A DNA stretch of 45,325 nucleotides from contig RDYW01000048.1 in NCBI GenBank assembly GCA_004293485.1, forward strand, positions 1-45,325, in the 5' to 3' direction. Below, in pieces: positions 8,439 to 16,860 of the stretch (its first letter is position 1; each line of letters opens with the position of its first letter). Source of the DNA: Sphingobacteriales bacterium. Lineage in GTDB: Bacteria > Bacteroidota > Bacteroidia > Sphingobacteriales > Sphingobacteriaceae. The notes below the pieces were generated by a model. That model saw nothing but the letters and a program-made list of their open reading frames with translations. It was not told the origin of the DNA and did not search any database. Made by a program: the position numbers and the translations under genes.

Positions 8439-10616
8439 CTATCGTAAATTTAGGGTTAACAATTTTTTTAATTTTTTTCTAATCCAGCCTCTTTTTTTAG
8501 GTATTTCGCCAATATGGGTTTCTAAATCACTCTCTTTTGTATTTATTAGCCAAGTATATGTTGGTATGGTAGCATTAAATTTACTTATACGTAAAATAAT
8601 TTCTTTGTCTATTTTTCGCCAAGTAGTTAGGGCATTTACCGCTAATAAATTAATGTTTGATGCTTTTATGATATCTAAAGGTAAGCCGTTTTCTGATAGA
8701 TTTGGAGTGATGTACAAAATCAAATCATAGGTATCTAATTTCGTGTTAGCCAGCTCGTCGGTAGTTTTAAAATTTAATTGTTCTATGGTGGGTGTGTAAA
8801 CTAAAAAATCAGTACCTGTATCGCTATTAAATGTATTTTGGTAAGCGTGGGGTATAACCCAAATTAAGTTGGGGTATAGTGCTTTTAATCCTTTATTTAA
8901 AGTAACAATATCGGCCACGTTAAATACTTGGTTTTGGGTAGTTATAAATCCTATTTGTAATCTTTTTTTCTCTAACGCAGATGCCGAAATATAGGGCATT
9001 ATGGTATTAATTAATTGTTCGGTTAATATTTTTACCAAAGTTTTTTTATACCCGGTTTCTTGCGGGTTTGTTTGGTAAAGAGATACTCCTGCCAAAGGTA
9101 AACCTATAATTTTTATTGCATTTTCGGGTGTTTTTATCGAGGTATCTAGCAATTCTTTAGCAATAATAATGGACACAACTAGTAAAAACGACACCAAAAA
9201 AGACACAATTATCAGCATTTTTCTGGTTGATGGTTGTGCCTCTAGCGGTAAAAAAGGCTTGTCTTGTACAACAATGTTTGAGTTTAATGAAATATTACTT
9301 TGCCTTAATCTTGCTAGGTTTAAGGCGTGTAGGATGGCTAAAAATTCCTTTTCGTTAATATCTATTTGCCTATCTAATCTTTTAAGTGTTGAACCTAGTG
9401 GGGCAAATTCATTAATTTCGTCTAAATAGTTTTGTTCTTGTTTTTTTAAAACCACTAGTCCTGCTGTTGCCTTATCATAAGAAATGGCATTATTTACCCA
9501 CTCTTGTATAAGGTTGCCACGCGGTACTGTTTCTAATGTATAGTTTAAATTAATGTATTGGTTGGTTTCATTACGTAACGAATCTTCGGTTTTTTTTACT
9601 TTAGAAAGTAAGTCAACGGCTTTATTTGAGTTGCCATACACTTTTACTTTTTCTATTTGTGCGCTTAATAGCCCTATATTTTGTCTTAATTTTATAATAT
9701 CCAAGCTATTGGTAATTTGCCTTTCTCTATCATTAAGTTTTTTTTCAATTAATTGTAAGGCTTCCTTACTTGCGCTTTGGTTTACTTTTAAGTCGTAAAT
9801 ATCTTTATTTAAGCCCTCTTTTGCTTCAGCAATGTACCTAGTTTGTTCGTAATAATTTATAATTTGGTTTTCTTTACCAAACTTTTTTAATTCATCTTCC
9901 GATCTTCTTAATTTGTTTTTTACCTCTTCAAGCTTAGCTTCAAAATAGCGTACAGCACTAAATGTTTGGTTTGATTTTATTTGTTTATAATTGGCATTAA
10001 AAATTTCGCTGTGTAGCTGTAAGGTGCGCATACACACGGCAGGGTCGTGGCAGGTGTACACTACCTGTATAATATCGCTGGCATTAATGCGAGTAACTAT
10101 TAAGTTTGATTTTAGTTCGTTAATGTTGTAAAAAGTACCCTTGTTGTTTACTATTTTTTCGATAATATTATTGGCCTTAGATTTATACACCTCCGATATA
10201 TACTTATACACCTTTTCACTGGTTTTTAACGCTGCTGTTTTTTGTAACAACTCTTTGCTGGCTAGTAGTTGTAAGTTTTCAAACCCTTCTTGTCCTAAAA
10301 TATGCGAATCGGGTTTTTTTAGTGCCAAATGTTCGGCCAGCAAGCGTAACGAAACCGCTTCAATTGTTTCTCTTGATTTTGCCGATGCTAATAAGTTATC
10401 AAACGCATTGTTTACAGCAAAATAATCTATACGTTGGTCTTCGGTACTAGCAATAGAGTATCCGCTAGCAACCCCTGTATATAAAGTTGTTGTACTTAAA
10501 TATTCTTTTTTTTCGTTTTGGGTAAGTAAATAAACGGTAATAGCGGTTGCAATAGGTACAACAACTATCCAAATTATATTTCTCCACAATAATTTAAAAT
10601 AATGTATTAAATTCAT
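8439..10616 (-). CDS. Wzz/GumC-type polysaccharide co-polymerase with degenerate kinase-like C-terminus
   Basis: This 725-residue inner-membrane protein should control chain length and export of an exopolysaccharide. It has an N-terminal membrane helix (about residues 15-33, IIWIVVVPIATAITVYLL), a long periplasmic coiled-coil region rich in E/K/L heptads (about 210-430), and a second helix (about 467-486, MLIIVSFLVSFLLVVSIIIA) followed by a ~230-residue cytoplasmic domain. In bacterial tyrosine autokinases this last domain carries Walker A (GEGKS/T) and a tyrosine tail. Here the position reads GFITTQNQVFNVADIVTLNK, with no P-loop and no tyrosine cluster. The gene overlaps the upstream OEP gene by 4 bp (ATGA). 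Confidence 0.85.
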   Translation of the reverse strand: MNLIHYFKLLWRNIIWIVVVPIATAITVYLLTQNEKKEYLSTTTLYTGVASGYSIASTEDQRIDYFAVNNAFDNLLASAKSRETIEAVSLRLLAEHLALKKPDSHILGQEGFENLQLLASKELLQKTAALKTSEKVYKYISEVYKSKANNIIEKIVNNKGTFYNINELKSNLIVTRINASDIIQVVYTCHDPAVCMRTLQLHSEIFNANYKQIKSNQTFSAVRYFEAKLEEVKNKLRRSEDELKKFGKENQIINYYEQTRYIAEAKEGLNKDIYDLKVNQSASKEALQLIEKKLNDRERQITNSLDIIKLRQNIGLLSAQIEKVKVYGNSNKAVDLLSKVKKTEDSLRNETNQYINLNYTLETVPRGNLIQEWVNNAISYDKATAGLVVLKKQEQNYLDEINEFAPLGSTLKRLDRQIDINEKEFLAILHALNLARLRQSNISLNSNIVVQDKPFLPLEAQPSTRKMLIIVSFLVSFLLVVSIIIAKELLDTSIKTPENAIKIIGLPLAGVSLYQTNPQETGYKKTLVKILTEQLINTIMPYISASALEKKRLQIGFITTQNQVFNVADIVTLNKGLKALYPNLIWVIPHAYQNTFNSDTGTDFLVYTPTIEQLNFKTTDELANTKLDTYDLILYITPNLSENGLPLDIIKASNINLLAVNALTTWRKIDKEIILRISKFNATIPTYTWLINTKESDLETHIGEIPKKRGWIRKKLKKLLTLNLR

Positions 10617-11365
10617 TTTTTTAATATTAGTTGTTGCATGGGTACACCTACAAGGTTTTCTAACAAAAAATAAAGGGTAGAAAACTGTCTTTTTGCTTCT
10701 TCAAAATCGGCCTTCGAGTTTACCTCTATTGTTTTTAGTCGAGATAGTTCGGTAACATCAATTAAACCATCTTTAAACTGTTTTTGTGCTATTAAATATT
10801 GGTTAATTGTTGTTTGTTTAGAATCGCTACGTATATTTACCAAGTTATTATAATACAGCATACTATAATACGTTTGTATAACCTCTTTTTTAAGCTCTTG
10901 AATGGCTTCCTCTTTTTTGCTTATTGTTGAGTTAAGTTGTGATTTGTATAGATTAACCCTTGATTTTCGACCCACAAATTCATATAAAGGTAAATTTAGC
11001 TGAATTCCCATTCGGTAGCCATTTGTAATGTTGGTTGCATCTAATGTGCCAACGTTTTGATTACCTGCCGAAATTAAGTTTTGATTACCAGCTGTGTAGC
11101 CTACAAAGCCAACAATATTATTTGTCCAAACCCGTTTAGAAAAATCTACTTGGTATTTTGCTGCATCTATTAAATCGCTTTGAAACCTTACGATAGGTGA
11201 ATTTTTAATGGCAATTTCTATAATGCTATCTAATGGTAAAATCTGACTTTGTAGGTCAGTTTTTTCGTCTAACACAAACATTAAATTAGTATTAGGTTTT
11301 GATTGTGCATTTAATAATTGGGTTACAAACAACAATATAATTAATATATAAAATTTTAATTGCAT
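10613..11365 (-). CDS. Half-length TolC-like outer membrane efflux protein
   Basis: A 250-residue exported protein with a signal peptide (MQLKFYILIILLFVTQLLNAQ, cleavage likely after LNA). It contains a single outer-membrane-efflux-protein repeat: an LPLDSIIEIAIKNSPIVR helix start, a glycine-rich beta segment, then a long alpha-helical hairpin (about residues 145-235) ending FLLENLVGVP. Ordinary TolC proteins have two such repeats in about 450 residues, so this is a half unit that would have to assemble as a higher oligomer. No frameshift remnant follows, and the stop overlaps the next gene by 4 bp, so the short form looks genuine. In context it is the outer-membrane component for exopolysaccharide export. 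Confidence 0.8.
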   Translation of the reverse strand: MQLKFYILIILLFVTQLLNAQSKPNTNLMFVLDEKTDLQSQILPLDSIIEIAIKNSPIVRFQSDLIDAAKYQVDFSKRVWTNNIVGFVGYTAGNQNLISAGNQNVGTLDATNITNGYRMGIQLNLPLYEFVGRKSRVNLYKSQLNSTISKKEEAIQELKKEVIQTYYSMLYYNNLVNIRSDSKQTTINQYLIAQKQFKDGLIDVTELSRLKTIEVNSKADFEEAKRQFSTLYFLLENLVGVPMQQLILKK

Positions 11366-11371
11366 TTTATT

Positions 11372-12571
11372 TTAAACATTTTCTTTTTGAAACAAGGCTG
11401 GTATAGTTTTTAATATTAGTTTTATATCATTAGTAAAGCTATGGTTTTTAGCGTATTGGTTATCTAACAACAACCTTTCTTCCTCCGACATTTCACCTTT
11501 CCCTCTTTTTTCTACCTGCCATAGGCCTGTTATACCTGCTGGAGCTAAAAATCGTAATGCGTATTTATCAGATGTAAGTTTTTCGGCTTCGTAAAGTGGC
11601 AATGGCCTGTTTCCTACAATGCTCATATCGCCAATTAAAACATTCCAAAGTTGCGGCAGTTCATCAATACTTGTATTTCTTATAAAATTACCCACCTTTG
11701 TTACCCTAGGGTCGTTTTTAATTTTTACAAATGCCGATTTTGCCGACGAGTGCTTAAAATCTAAATAGTTTTTTTCGCACCATTCTATTTTATCGGCATA
11801 TATTGGATATTGGCATGGGGTGCCGGCGTTGGTGCATGTTGTGCATAAGCCAATTGGTGTTGTGGTTTTTTTATCAACATCTGAATTTGCATTGTATTGA
11901 TTTAGGTGTTTTAAATCTTTAAGTTTTTGATCTGCGTTTACATACATTGATCTAAATTTAAAAAACTTAAATACCCTATAACCAGTACCAGCCCTAAGCG
12001 AAAAATAAAATGCTGGCCCACTAGATTCTAATTTAAGTGCTATAATTACTAATAAAAATAATGGCGATAGTGCAAATAAACCAATTGAACTAAAAAATAC
12101 ATCAAAAATTCGTTTAGCTAACGGTATTTTATATTTTGAATATTTTGCCGTTACACGGCTATTGTTATTAATTTTTTGCCAGTTTTGCACCAAAAAATTT
12201 ACTCTTAAAAATAAATCTTCGCTTTTATCTGGAAGTTTAGTATAAACATCGGCTATACCCGCTTTTAAGCATATTAACCTAAGGTTATCGTTAATGTAAT
12301 TAGATATTAAAATAAATGGCACATTTAAAAACTTATTTTGTAATAATGTTTGGTAAAGCGCAATGCCCATCGGTGACATAATTTCGCCAACACAAATAAC
12401 GGCATCAATGGGTGTAGTACCTTTTACCCAGTAAGTATGCATTTCAAATCCGTTTTTAAACGAAATAATTTCAAAATTATCGGTTTTAAAACTTTTAAAA
12501 AAATTAAAAATTTGGCTGTTTGCATTAATTAATGCAATTGTTTTGTTTGTTTTGGTATTGTTTGCATCCAT
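11372..12571 (-). CDS. Undecaprenyl-phosphate sugar-1-phosphate transferase with N-terminal pseudo-receiver domain
   Basis: This 399-residue protein probably starts exopolysaccharide repeat-unit assembly by moving a sugar-1-phosphate onto undecaprenyl phosphate. Residues 10-130 look like a response-regulator receiver, but the phospho-acceptor aspartate site reads AVICVGE and the N-terminal acidic pair is missing; only the K-L-P near residue 112 survives. Residues about 153-180 form the membrane helix ([20 protein letters not shown]). The PglC/WbaP-like catalytic core follows, with [46 protein letters not shown] and [11 protein letters not shown] 45-residue insert between KFRSM and the DEL motif holds four cysteines (243, 246, 253, 265; C-x2-C-x6-C-x11-C), a possible metal site. 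Confidence 0.88.
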   Translation of the reverse strand: MDANNTKTNKTIALINANSQIFNFFKSFKTDNFEIISFKNGFEMHTYWVKGTTPIDAVICVGEIMSPMGIALYQTLLQNKFLNVPFILISNYINDNLRLICLKAGIADVYTKLPDKSEDLFLRVNFLVQNWQKINNNSRVTAKYSKYKIPLAKRIFDVFFSSIGLFALSPLFLLVIIALKLESSGPAFYFSLRAGTGYRVFKFFKFRSMYVNADQKLKDLKHLNQYNANSDVDKKTTTPIGLCTTCTNAGTPCQYPIYADKIEWCEKNYLDFKHSSAKSAFVKIKNDPRVTKVGNFIRNTSIDELPQLWNVLIGDMSIVGNRPLPLYEAEKLTSDKYALRFLAPAGITGLWQVEKRGKGEMSEEERLLLDNQYAKNHSFTNDIKLILKTIPALFQKENV

Positions 12572-12585
12572 AATTTACAAACAAA

Positions 12586-12984
12586 TTAAATTATTTTACC
12601 TAATCGTTTTAAAACTATCTTCAATCTTGCGTCAAGCTCTTGAGGGTTAAAGGGTTTAACAATAAAATCATCGGCACCAGCATTTAAACATTGTATTCTT
12701 TTATCAGAGTTTTCTTCGCCCGAAAGTATTAGTATTGGTATAAAACTAAAAAAGCCACTTGTTTTTATTTGTTTTATTAGCTCCAAACCTCCAATTTCTG
12801 GAGTGTTTAAGTCGCTTAATATTACATCAGGTACGTTGCCAAGTTGTATGCTGGTAAGTGCCTCTAACCCATTACTAAAAATTGATATTGAGTATTGAAA
12901 CGATAAGTGAATACTTAGTAGATTTTGCATATATACATCATCTTCTACGATAAATAGGTGTATATCTTTGTATATGTTTTCCAT
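12586..12984 (-). CDS. Stand-alone response regulator receiver protein
   Basis: A 132-residue single-domain CheY-like protein. All receiver residues are present: the acidic pair in LFIVEDDVY (about 15-16), the phospho-acceptor Asp in PDVILSDLNTPEIGG (about 58), the Ser in ILILSGEE and the Lys in IVKPFNPQE (about 109). There is no DNA-binding or enzymatic output domain, so it must act by protein contact or phosphotransfer. It is the first gene of the exopolysaccharide operon, 14 bp upstream of the sugar transferase that carries a degenerate receiver. No histidine kinase is in the window. A weak -7-like TACTTTG lies at 13053-13047 on the minus strand. Confidence 0.9.
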   Translation of the reverse strand: MENIYKDIHLFIVEDDVYMQNLLSIHLSFQYSISIFSNGLEALTSIQLGNVPDVILSDLNTPEIGGLELIKQIKTSGFFSFIPILILSGEENSDKRIQCLNAGADDFIVKPFNPQELDARLKIVLKRLGKII

Positions 12985-13078
12985 ATTTTGTGAGCAATAA
13001 TTTAGTGTTATTTAATTGTCGAAAATTAAACAAATGATTGAATAAACAAAGTATTAAAATTAACCTTTTAAAAAATTA

Positions 13079-13837
13079 TTAAGGTAATACTTTAACTCTC
13101 CCATCTAGCACAGGGTTTAAATTTTTGCCAGCTTTTTTTTGATTTTCTAAGTATTTTAATACCGCATTTCGAAGTAAAATTGGGTATTCTTTTTTATCCT
13201 TACCTAAATAAAAAACAGCTCCTTTATCGCCACCATTGGCCATATAATCGGAGGTAAGTATGGTATAGTATTGTGTGTTATCAAACGGTTTATTGTGTAT
13301 AAATATATTTATAGCTTTATGGTTACTGATAGTATAAGATGCACCTGCAATAGGTTCACCTCCTTTATCAGCCATAAAATCAAAAAATTTTTGGGTGCTG
13401 TTACCATCTAATTTTAGGGATACAAAATAGTTTTCGAAAGGCATTAATTCAAAAATTTTATACCGGTAAATATTTCCTTTAGGTAAAGGTAAGCGCAAAC
13501 CTCCATAATTTGTAAATACGATATCGAAATTAATATTTGCCGCTTTTGCACTTTGGTACAAAGCATCGGCAAAAAAATTATTTAAAAGCCCTTCGGGTTG
13601 TGCTTTGGTAATTTCAATGTCCGATACAGCAACAATATCGTTCATTACCGAATCTAACTCTAACTTGTAAGGTTTATAAAAAGCTAGCATTTCACTATCA
13701 ACGGGTAAATTTTTATCGATAGGGTAAAGCACCTTTTCGGCTTTTTTTTGCCTAAGTTTGGGGCTACAGGCAATTAAAGCACTTAATAGTAAAAGTGTTA
13801 AAATAGGTAAGTGTTTGTTTATAAAGTACATAAGCAT
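13079..13837 (-). CDS. 5'-nucleotidase C-terminal-domain lipoprotein
   Basis: A 252-residue exported lipoprotein. The signal peptide is followed by the lipobox LIAC (Cys about residue 24). The mature part matches the substrate-recognition C-terminal domain of UshA-type 5'-nucleotidases: NFFADALYQSA, FTNYGGLRLPLPKGNIYRYKIFELMPFEN and the ILTSDYMANGGDKG motif. It lacks the N-terminal metallophosphatase domain with its catalytic metal ligands. In many Bacteroidota the two halves are adjacent genes, but no metallophosphatase gene lies on either side here (a response regulator downstream, 1.1 kb without a gene upstream). The partner may be encoded elsewhere or lost. A second ATG two codons in (13831) is an alternative start. 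Confidence 0.85.
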   Translation of the reverse strand: MLMYFINKHLPILTLLLLSALIACSPKLRQKKAEKVLYPIDKNLPVDSEMLAFYKPYKLELDSVMNDIVAVSDIEITKAQPEGLLNNFFADALYQSAKAANINFDIVFTNYGGLRLPLPKGNIYRYKIFELMPFENYFVSLKLDGNSTQKFFDFMADKGGEPIAGASYTISNHKAINIFIHNKPFDNTQYYTILTSDYMANGGDKGAVFYLGKDKKEYPILLRNAVLKYLENQKKAGKNLNPVLDGRVKVLP

Positions 13838-13885
13838 GTATAAATTGTTGTATTATTACTGTGTTGGGTACCTAGCATAAAGTCA

Positions 13886-13893
13886 CAAAAATA
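13886..13893 (-). promoter_or_regulatory. Candidate -7 element for the 5'-nucleotidase-domain lipoprotein gene
   Basis: On the minus strand the bases read TATTTTTG, an exact TAnnTTTG. Transcription would start near 13880 and give a leader of about 43 nt before the ATG at 13837. No TTG lies at the expected upstream distance. Confidence 0.4.
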
Positions 13894-14919
13894 CATCAAA
13901 ATTGGGCAAATAATATTTAATATAACAATAGGTTCGCACAATATTATTTAAACTTTAAAAAAGTATTAAGTTTTATTAAAATTACTTGATAAAACAGATA
14001 TTATCGATAAAAAAGTATAGTTAATTAAACATTTTTACATCTAATGCCAAACATCGTAAACCCCAAACCCATGTGTAACTTGAAAGCCACATACTTTGGT
14101 ACGATAATGCCTTAATAAAAATGGAAGCCTAAAATTGAATACTTAAAAGCTAGTAAAGTACATTTACAAAGCTGATGAAAAGCCACCAAAAAAACTGTAA
14201 AGGCCTTGCAAAGGCAACGTATAGGCTTAGCCTTAACACCTAATGTAGCGTTACTTTAAAAAAACAGGCTTAATAAGCCATTAGCAAAAACAGTATCAAA
14301 TATTAGTGTAAGTATTTTAGTTGAAGCTGAATAAATATAACTACCTTTTAACCCTATAAGGGGAAACAAAAGCTTAAAAACAAGTAGCTATGTTTGTATT
14401 AACGTGTAGTGTAATAAATACCTGAAATACTGTTTACACGGCTTTATGTGTAAAAAGGGCAGGAGCATCTAACAGGCTGAATTAAAAATAAGTGAAACTG
14501 GTTTTGCAGTTACAAAATCGAAAGAGGTAATAAGCTCCGTTTTGTGAATAATTATAAAATTGTACACAATAAAAACGCAATGTTTTGTAATTATGAGTGT
14601 TACCAAGATTATCTAAACACATTATTTAGAATTTTCACATCGTTTAGAGTGACAATTTTTTTCAAGAAATCAATTTTACAATTTTAAAATGCGTTATCGT
14701 TACATAGTAATGAAAAATAATGTAATGTAGGCAAAGCGATGTAACCGGCTTGTTTTTAACAAAAAAGAGTTAAAACCATAAAATAGGGAAAATAGATTAT
14801 GTTGAGGCAACATAACAACCAATAAACATTTAAAACTAGTAAAATGTAAAATAGGCTTAAAACTATGGATAATAATAAATATTAATAAATCATGCTGGGT
14901 AACAATCACACAAAAAAAT

Positions 14920-14927
14920 TACCTTTG
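14920..14927 (+). promoter_or_regulatory. Exact -7 element 4 nt from the helicase start codon
   Basis: TACCTTTG matches TAnnTTTG and ends four bases before the ATG at 14932. If used, transcription would start within a few bases of the start codon, making the message leaderless or nearly so. No clear TTG is at the -33 position (CTGGG at about 14895-14899). Confidence 0.5.
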
Positions 14928-14931
14928 CGCT

Positions 14932-16278
14932 ATGCCCAATAGTTTCGCCGATTTTAACTTTAATAAACAAATATTAAGTGCAGTACATGATGCCGGTTAC
15001 ACGCTGCCTACACCTGTACAGCAAAAAGCTATTCCGTTAATAATGAATGGGCAAGATATTTTAGGCATAGCCCAAACAGGAACAGGTAAAACTGCTGCCT
15101 ACATTTTGCCTATACTAATGAAACTAAAATATGCACAAGGTAACGATGTACGAGGTTTAATAATAGCACCCACTCGCGAGCTAGCTATACAAATACACGA
15201 AAATGCAAAACAATATGCCCATTATACCGATTTACGTATCGAAGTAATTTATGGTGGGATAGGCCCAAAACGCCAAATTGAAGCAATAATCAAAGGCATC
15301 GATATTTTAATTGCTACACCAGGTAGATTAATGGATTTGTACCTAGAGGGATACGTTGTTACCAAAAAAATACAAATTTTAGTATTGGATGAGGCCGATA
15401 AAATGATGGACATGGGCTTTATGCCACAAATAAATAAAGTTTTAGAAATTATACCCAAAAAAAGACAAAACATGCTTTTTTCGGCAACCATGAGCGAAAG
15501 GATAGAAAAGCTAGCCGAAAATTTTTTGCTATGGCCTACAAAAGTTGAAGTAAGCCCACAGGCTACACCAGCCGATACGGTTTCGCAAGCTTTGTACCTT
15601 TTACCCAACTTTAAAACCAAAATTAACCTGCTAAGGCATTTTGTAGAAAACGATGCCGAGGTGCTAAAACTTATTGTTTTTTGCCGTAGCCGAAGCAATG
15701 CCGAAAACGTGTATAAGTTTTTGTTGCGCCGTTTTAACGATAAACATGTAAAAGTACTACACGCCAATAAAGGGCAAAACACGCGTATAAACTCTATAAA
15801 CGCTTTCAAAAATGATGAAGTTAGAATTTTGGTTGCCACCGATGTAGCCGCAAGGGGAATTGATGTAAGCCAAGTAAGCCATGTAATAAATTTTGATGTA
15901 CCTATTATTTACGAAGATTATGTTCACCGCATAGGCCGTACGGGTAGGGCACTTAATACAGGTAAAGCCATAACTTTTTGCAACCCTGCCGAAAATTATT
16001 TTATCCATAAAATCGAAAAACTGATTAAACAAACCATACCCGTATTGCCTATTCCTAAAACGGTTTTTATAGAAGAAACACCTTACGAAGAAAAACAAAC
16101 CATTAACCGCGAAATTGATAACCAAAAAAAGAAAGACAACCCCGATTTTAAAGGTGCTTTTCACGAAAAAAAACTAAGCAACAAAAAAAGCGATGTGAAA
16201 AAAAACAACAAACCCAAAGCCTTTAGCGGGAAAGGAAAAACGGTAGGTAATTTTAAAAAGAATGCTAAAAAATATTAA
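14932..16278 (+). CDS. DEAD-box ATP-dependent RNA helicase (RhlE/DeaD type)
   Basis: A 448-residue RNA helicase for ribosome assembly or RNA turnover. It shows the Q motif (FNKQILSAVHDAGYTLPTPVQ), motif I AQTGTGKTAAYILP (about 45-58), PTRELAIQ, DEAD in VLDEADKMMDMGF, FSATMSE, VATDVAARGIDVS and motif VI HRIGRTGRA (about 332-340). The last ~70 residues are lysine- and asparagine-rich (KKSDVKKNNKPKAFSGKGK), a basic tail typical of RhlE-type proteins that binds RNA non-specifically. The next gene overlaps its 3' end by 17 bp, so it leads a small operon with the membrane protein and gldC. Confidence 0.92.
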   Translation: MPNSFADFNFNKQILSAVHDAGYTLPTPVQQKAIPLIMNGQDILGIAQTGTGKTAAYILPILMKLKYAQGNDVRGLIIAPTRELAIQIHENAKQYAHYTDLRIEVIYGGIGPKRQIEAIIKGIDILIATPGRLMDLYLEGYVVTKKIQILVLDEADKMMDMGFMPQINKVLEIIPKKRQNMLFSATMSERIEKLAENFLLWPTKVEVSPQATPADTVSQALYLLPNFKTKINLLRHFVENDAEVLKLIVFCRSRSNAENVYKFLLRRFNDKHVKVLHANKGQNTRINSINAFKNDEVRILVATDVAARGIDVSQVSHVINFDVPIIYEDYVHRIGRTGRALNTGKAITFCNPAENYFIHKIEKLIKQTIPVLPIPKTVFIEETPYEEKQTINREIDNQKKKDNPDFKGAFHEKKLSNKKSDVKKNNKPKAFSGKGKTVGNFKKNAKKY

Positions 16279-16525
16279 TCTAACGCCGCTTTCGCTGATA
16301 ATAGCGGCCAGCATAACCTACGCTTTTTATTGCCTGCTAGGTTACGAAATAATTGGGGGCATAAGCATTTATGCTAGTTTTGGGTATTGCCTTGTTTTAG
16401 CATTTGTATTGTTTTTATCCGATTTGCTGTTTCGTAAATTTATACCTCACAAAAAAAAACTGTGGATAACCGAAACTTCGTTTATCCTACTCATATTCAC
16501 CCTAATTATTATTTTTAAAAAATGA
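16262..16525 (+). CDS. Small membrane protein of unknown function
   Basis: An 87-residue protein with three predicted membrane segments (about residues 10-30, 34-57 and 69-85) separated by a short basic loop (RKFIPHKKKLW). I do not recognise a family. It overlaps the helicase gene by 17 bp and shares an ATGA overlap with gldC, so it is real by context and translated with its neighbours. Because gldC encodes a gliding-motility protein, an envelope role is possible, but that rests on position alone. Confidence 0.7.
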   Translation: MLKNINLTPLSLIIAASITYAFYCLLGYEIIGGISIYASFGYCLVLAFVLFLSDLLFRKFIPHKKKLWITETSFILLIFTLIIIFKK

Positions 16526-16860
16526 GAAAAGCCGAAATTAAACTTACCATAGAGCTGGATGACAGCAACGTACCCGAAAAAATTACTTGGCAATCAACCG
16601 ACCACGAAGGCGAAGAAGCCCTTGCGGTAAAATCGATGATGTTGGCCCTATGGGACCATAATTTTAAAAACAGCTTGCGTATTGATTTGTGGACAAAAGA
16701 TATGCCCGTAGATGAAATGAAACGTTTTTTTTACGAAACCTTACAAACCATGGGCGATAGTTTTTTAAGAGCCACAGGCGAAGAAGCCATTATTGGCGAT
16801 TTAAGAGATTATTGTGCCCATTTTGCCGATAAAATGGGGATTACGGAGAAAGGGAGTTAG
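16522..16860 (+). CDS. gldC: Gliding motility protein GldC
   Basis: A 112-residue protein close to GldC of gliding Bacteroidota. The recognisable segments are KAEIKLTIELDDSNVPEKI at the N-terminus, the central LRIDLWTKDMPVDEMKRFF (about 51-69), and a tail with LRDYCAHFADKMG. In the family GldC is a small protein associated with the gliding/T9SS genes; its exact activity is not established. It has no signal peptide. It is not next to gldB here but sits behind an RNA helicase and a small membrane protein, with a 4-bp ATGA overlap. It is consistent with the T9SS-tagged cellulase at 32131..34818. Confidence 0.9.
   Translation: MRKAEIKLTIELDDSNVPEKITWQSTDHEGEEALAVKSMMLALWDHNFKNSLRIDLWTKDMPVDEMKRFFYETLQTMGDSFLRATGEEAIIGDLRDYCAHFADKMGITEKGS

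Larger units (their letters stand above)
13838..14931. other. 1.1-kb region without a recognisable gene
   Basis: No open frame of convincing composition is present on either strand; a 69-codon frame at 14700-14909 is rich in F, L and H and looks like chance. The right edge carries the promoter of the helicase gene and the left edge that of the lipoprotein gene. The middle (about 14040-14560) is less A+T-rich than a normal spacer and contains short palindromes such as aaggccttgcaaaggc and aggcttagcctt. That hints at a decayed gene or structured RNA, but I could not read a protein family in any frame. No tRNA, rRNA, tmRNA or RNase P signature was seen. Confidence 0.5.

Noticed and set aside
14700-14909. 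69-codon open frame on the minus strand
   Set aside because: Composition is dominated by F, L, I and H in an A+T-rich gap, with no start context or family similarity.
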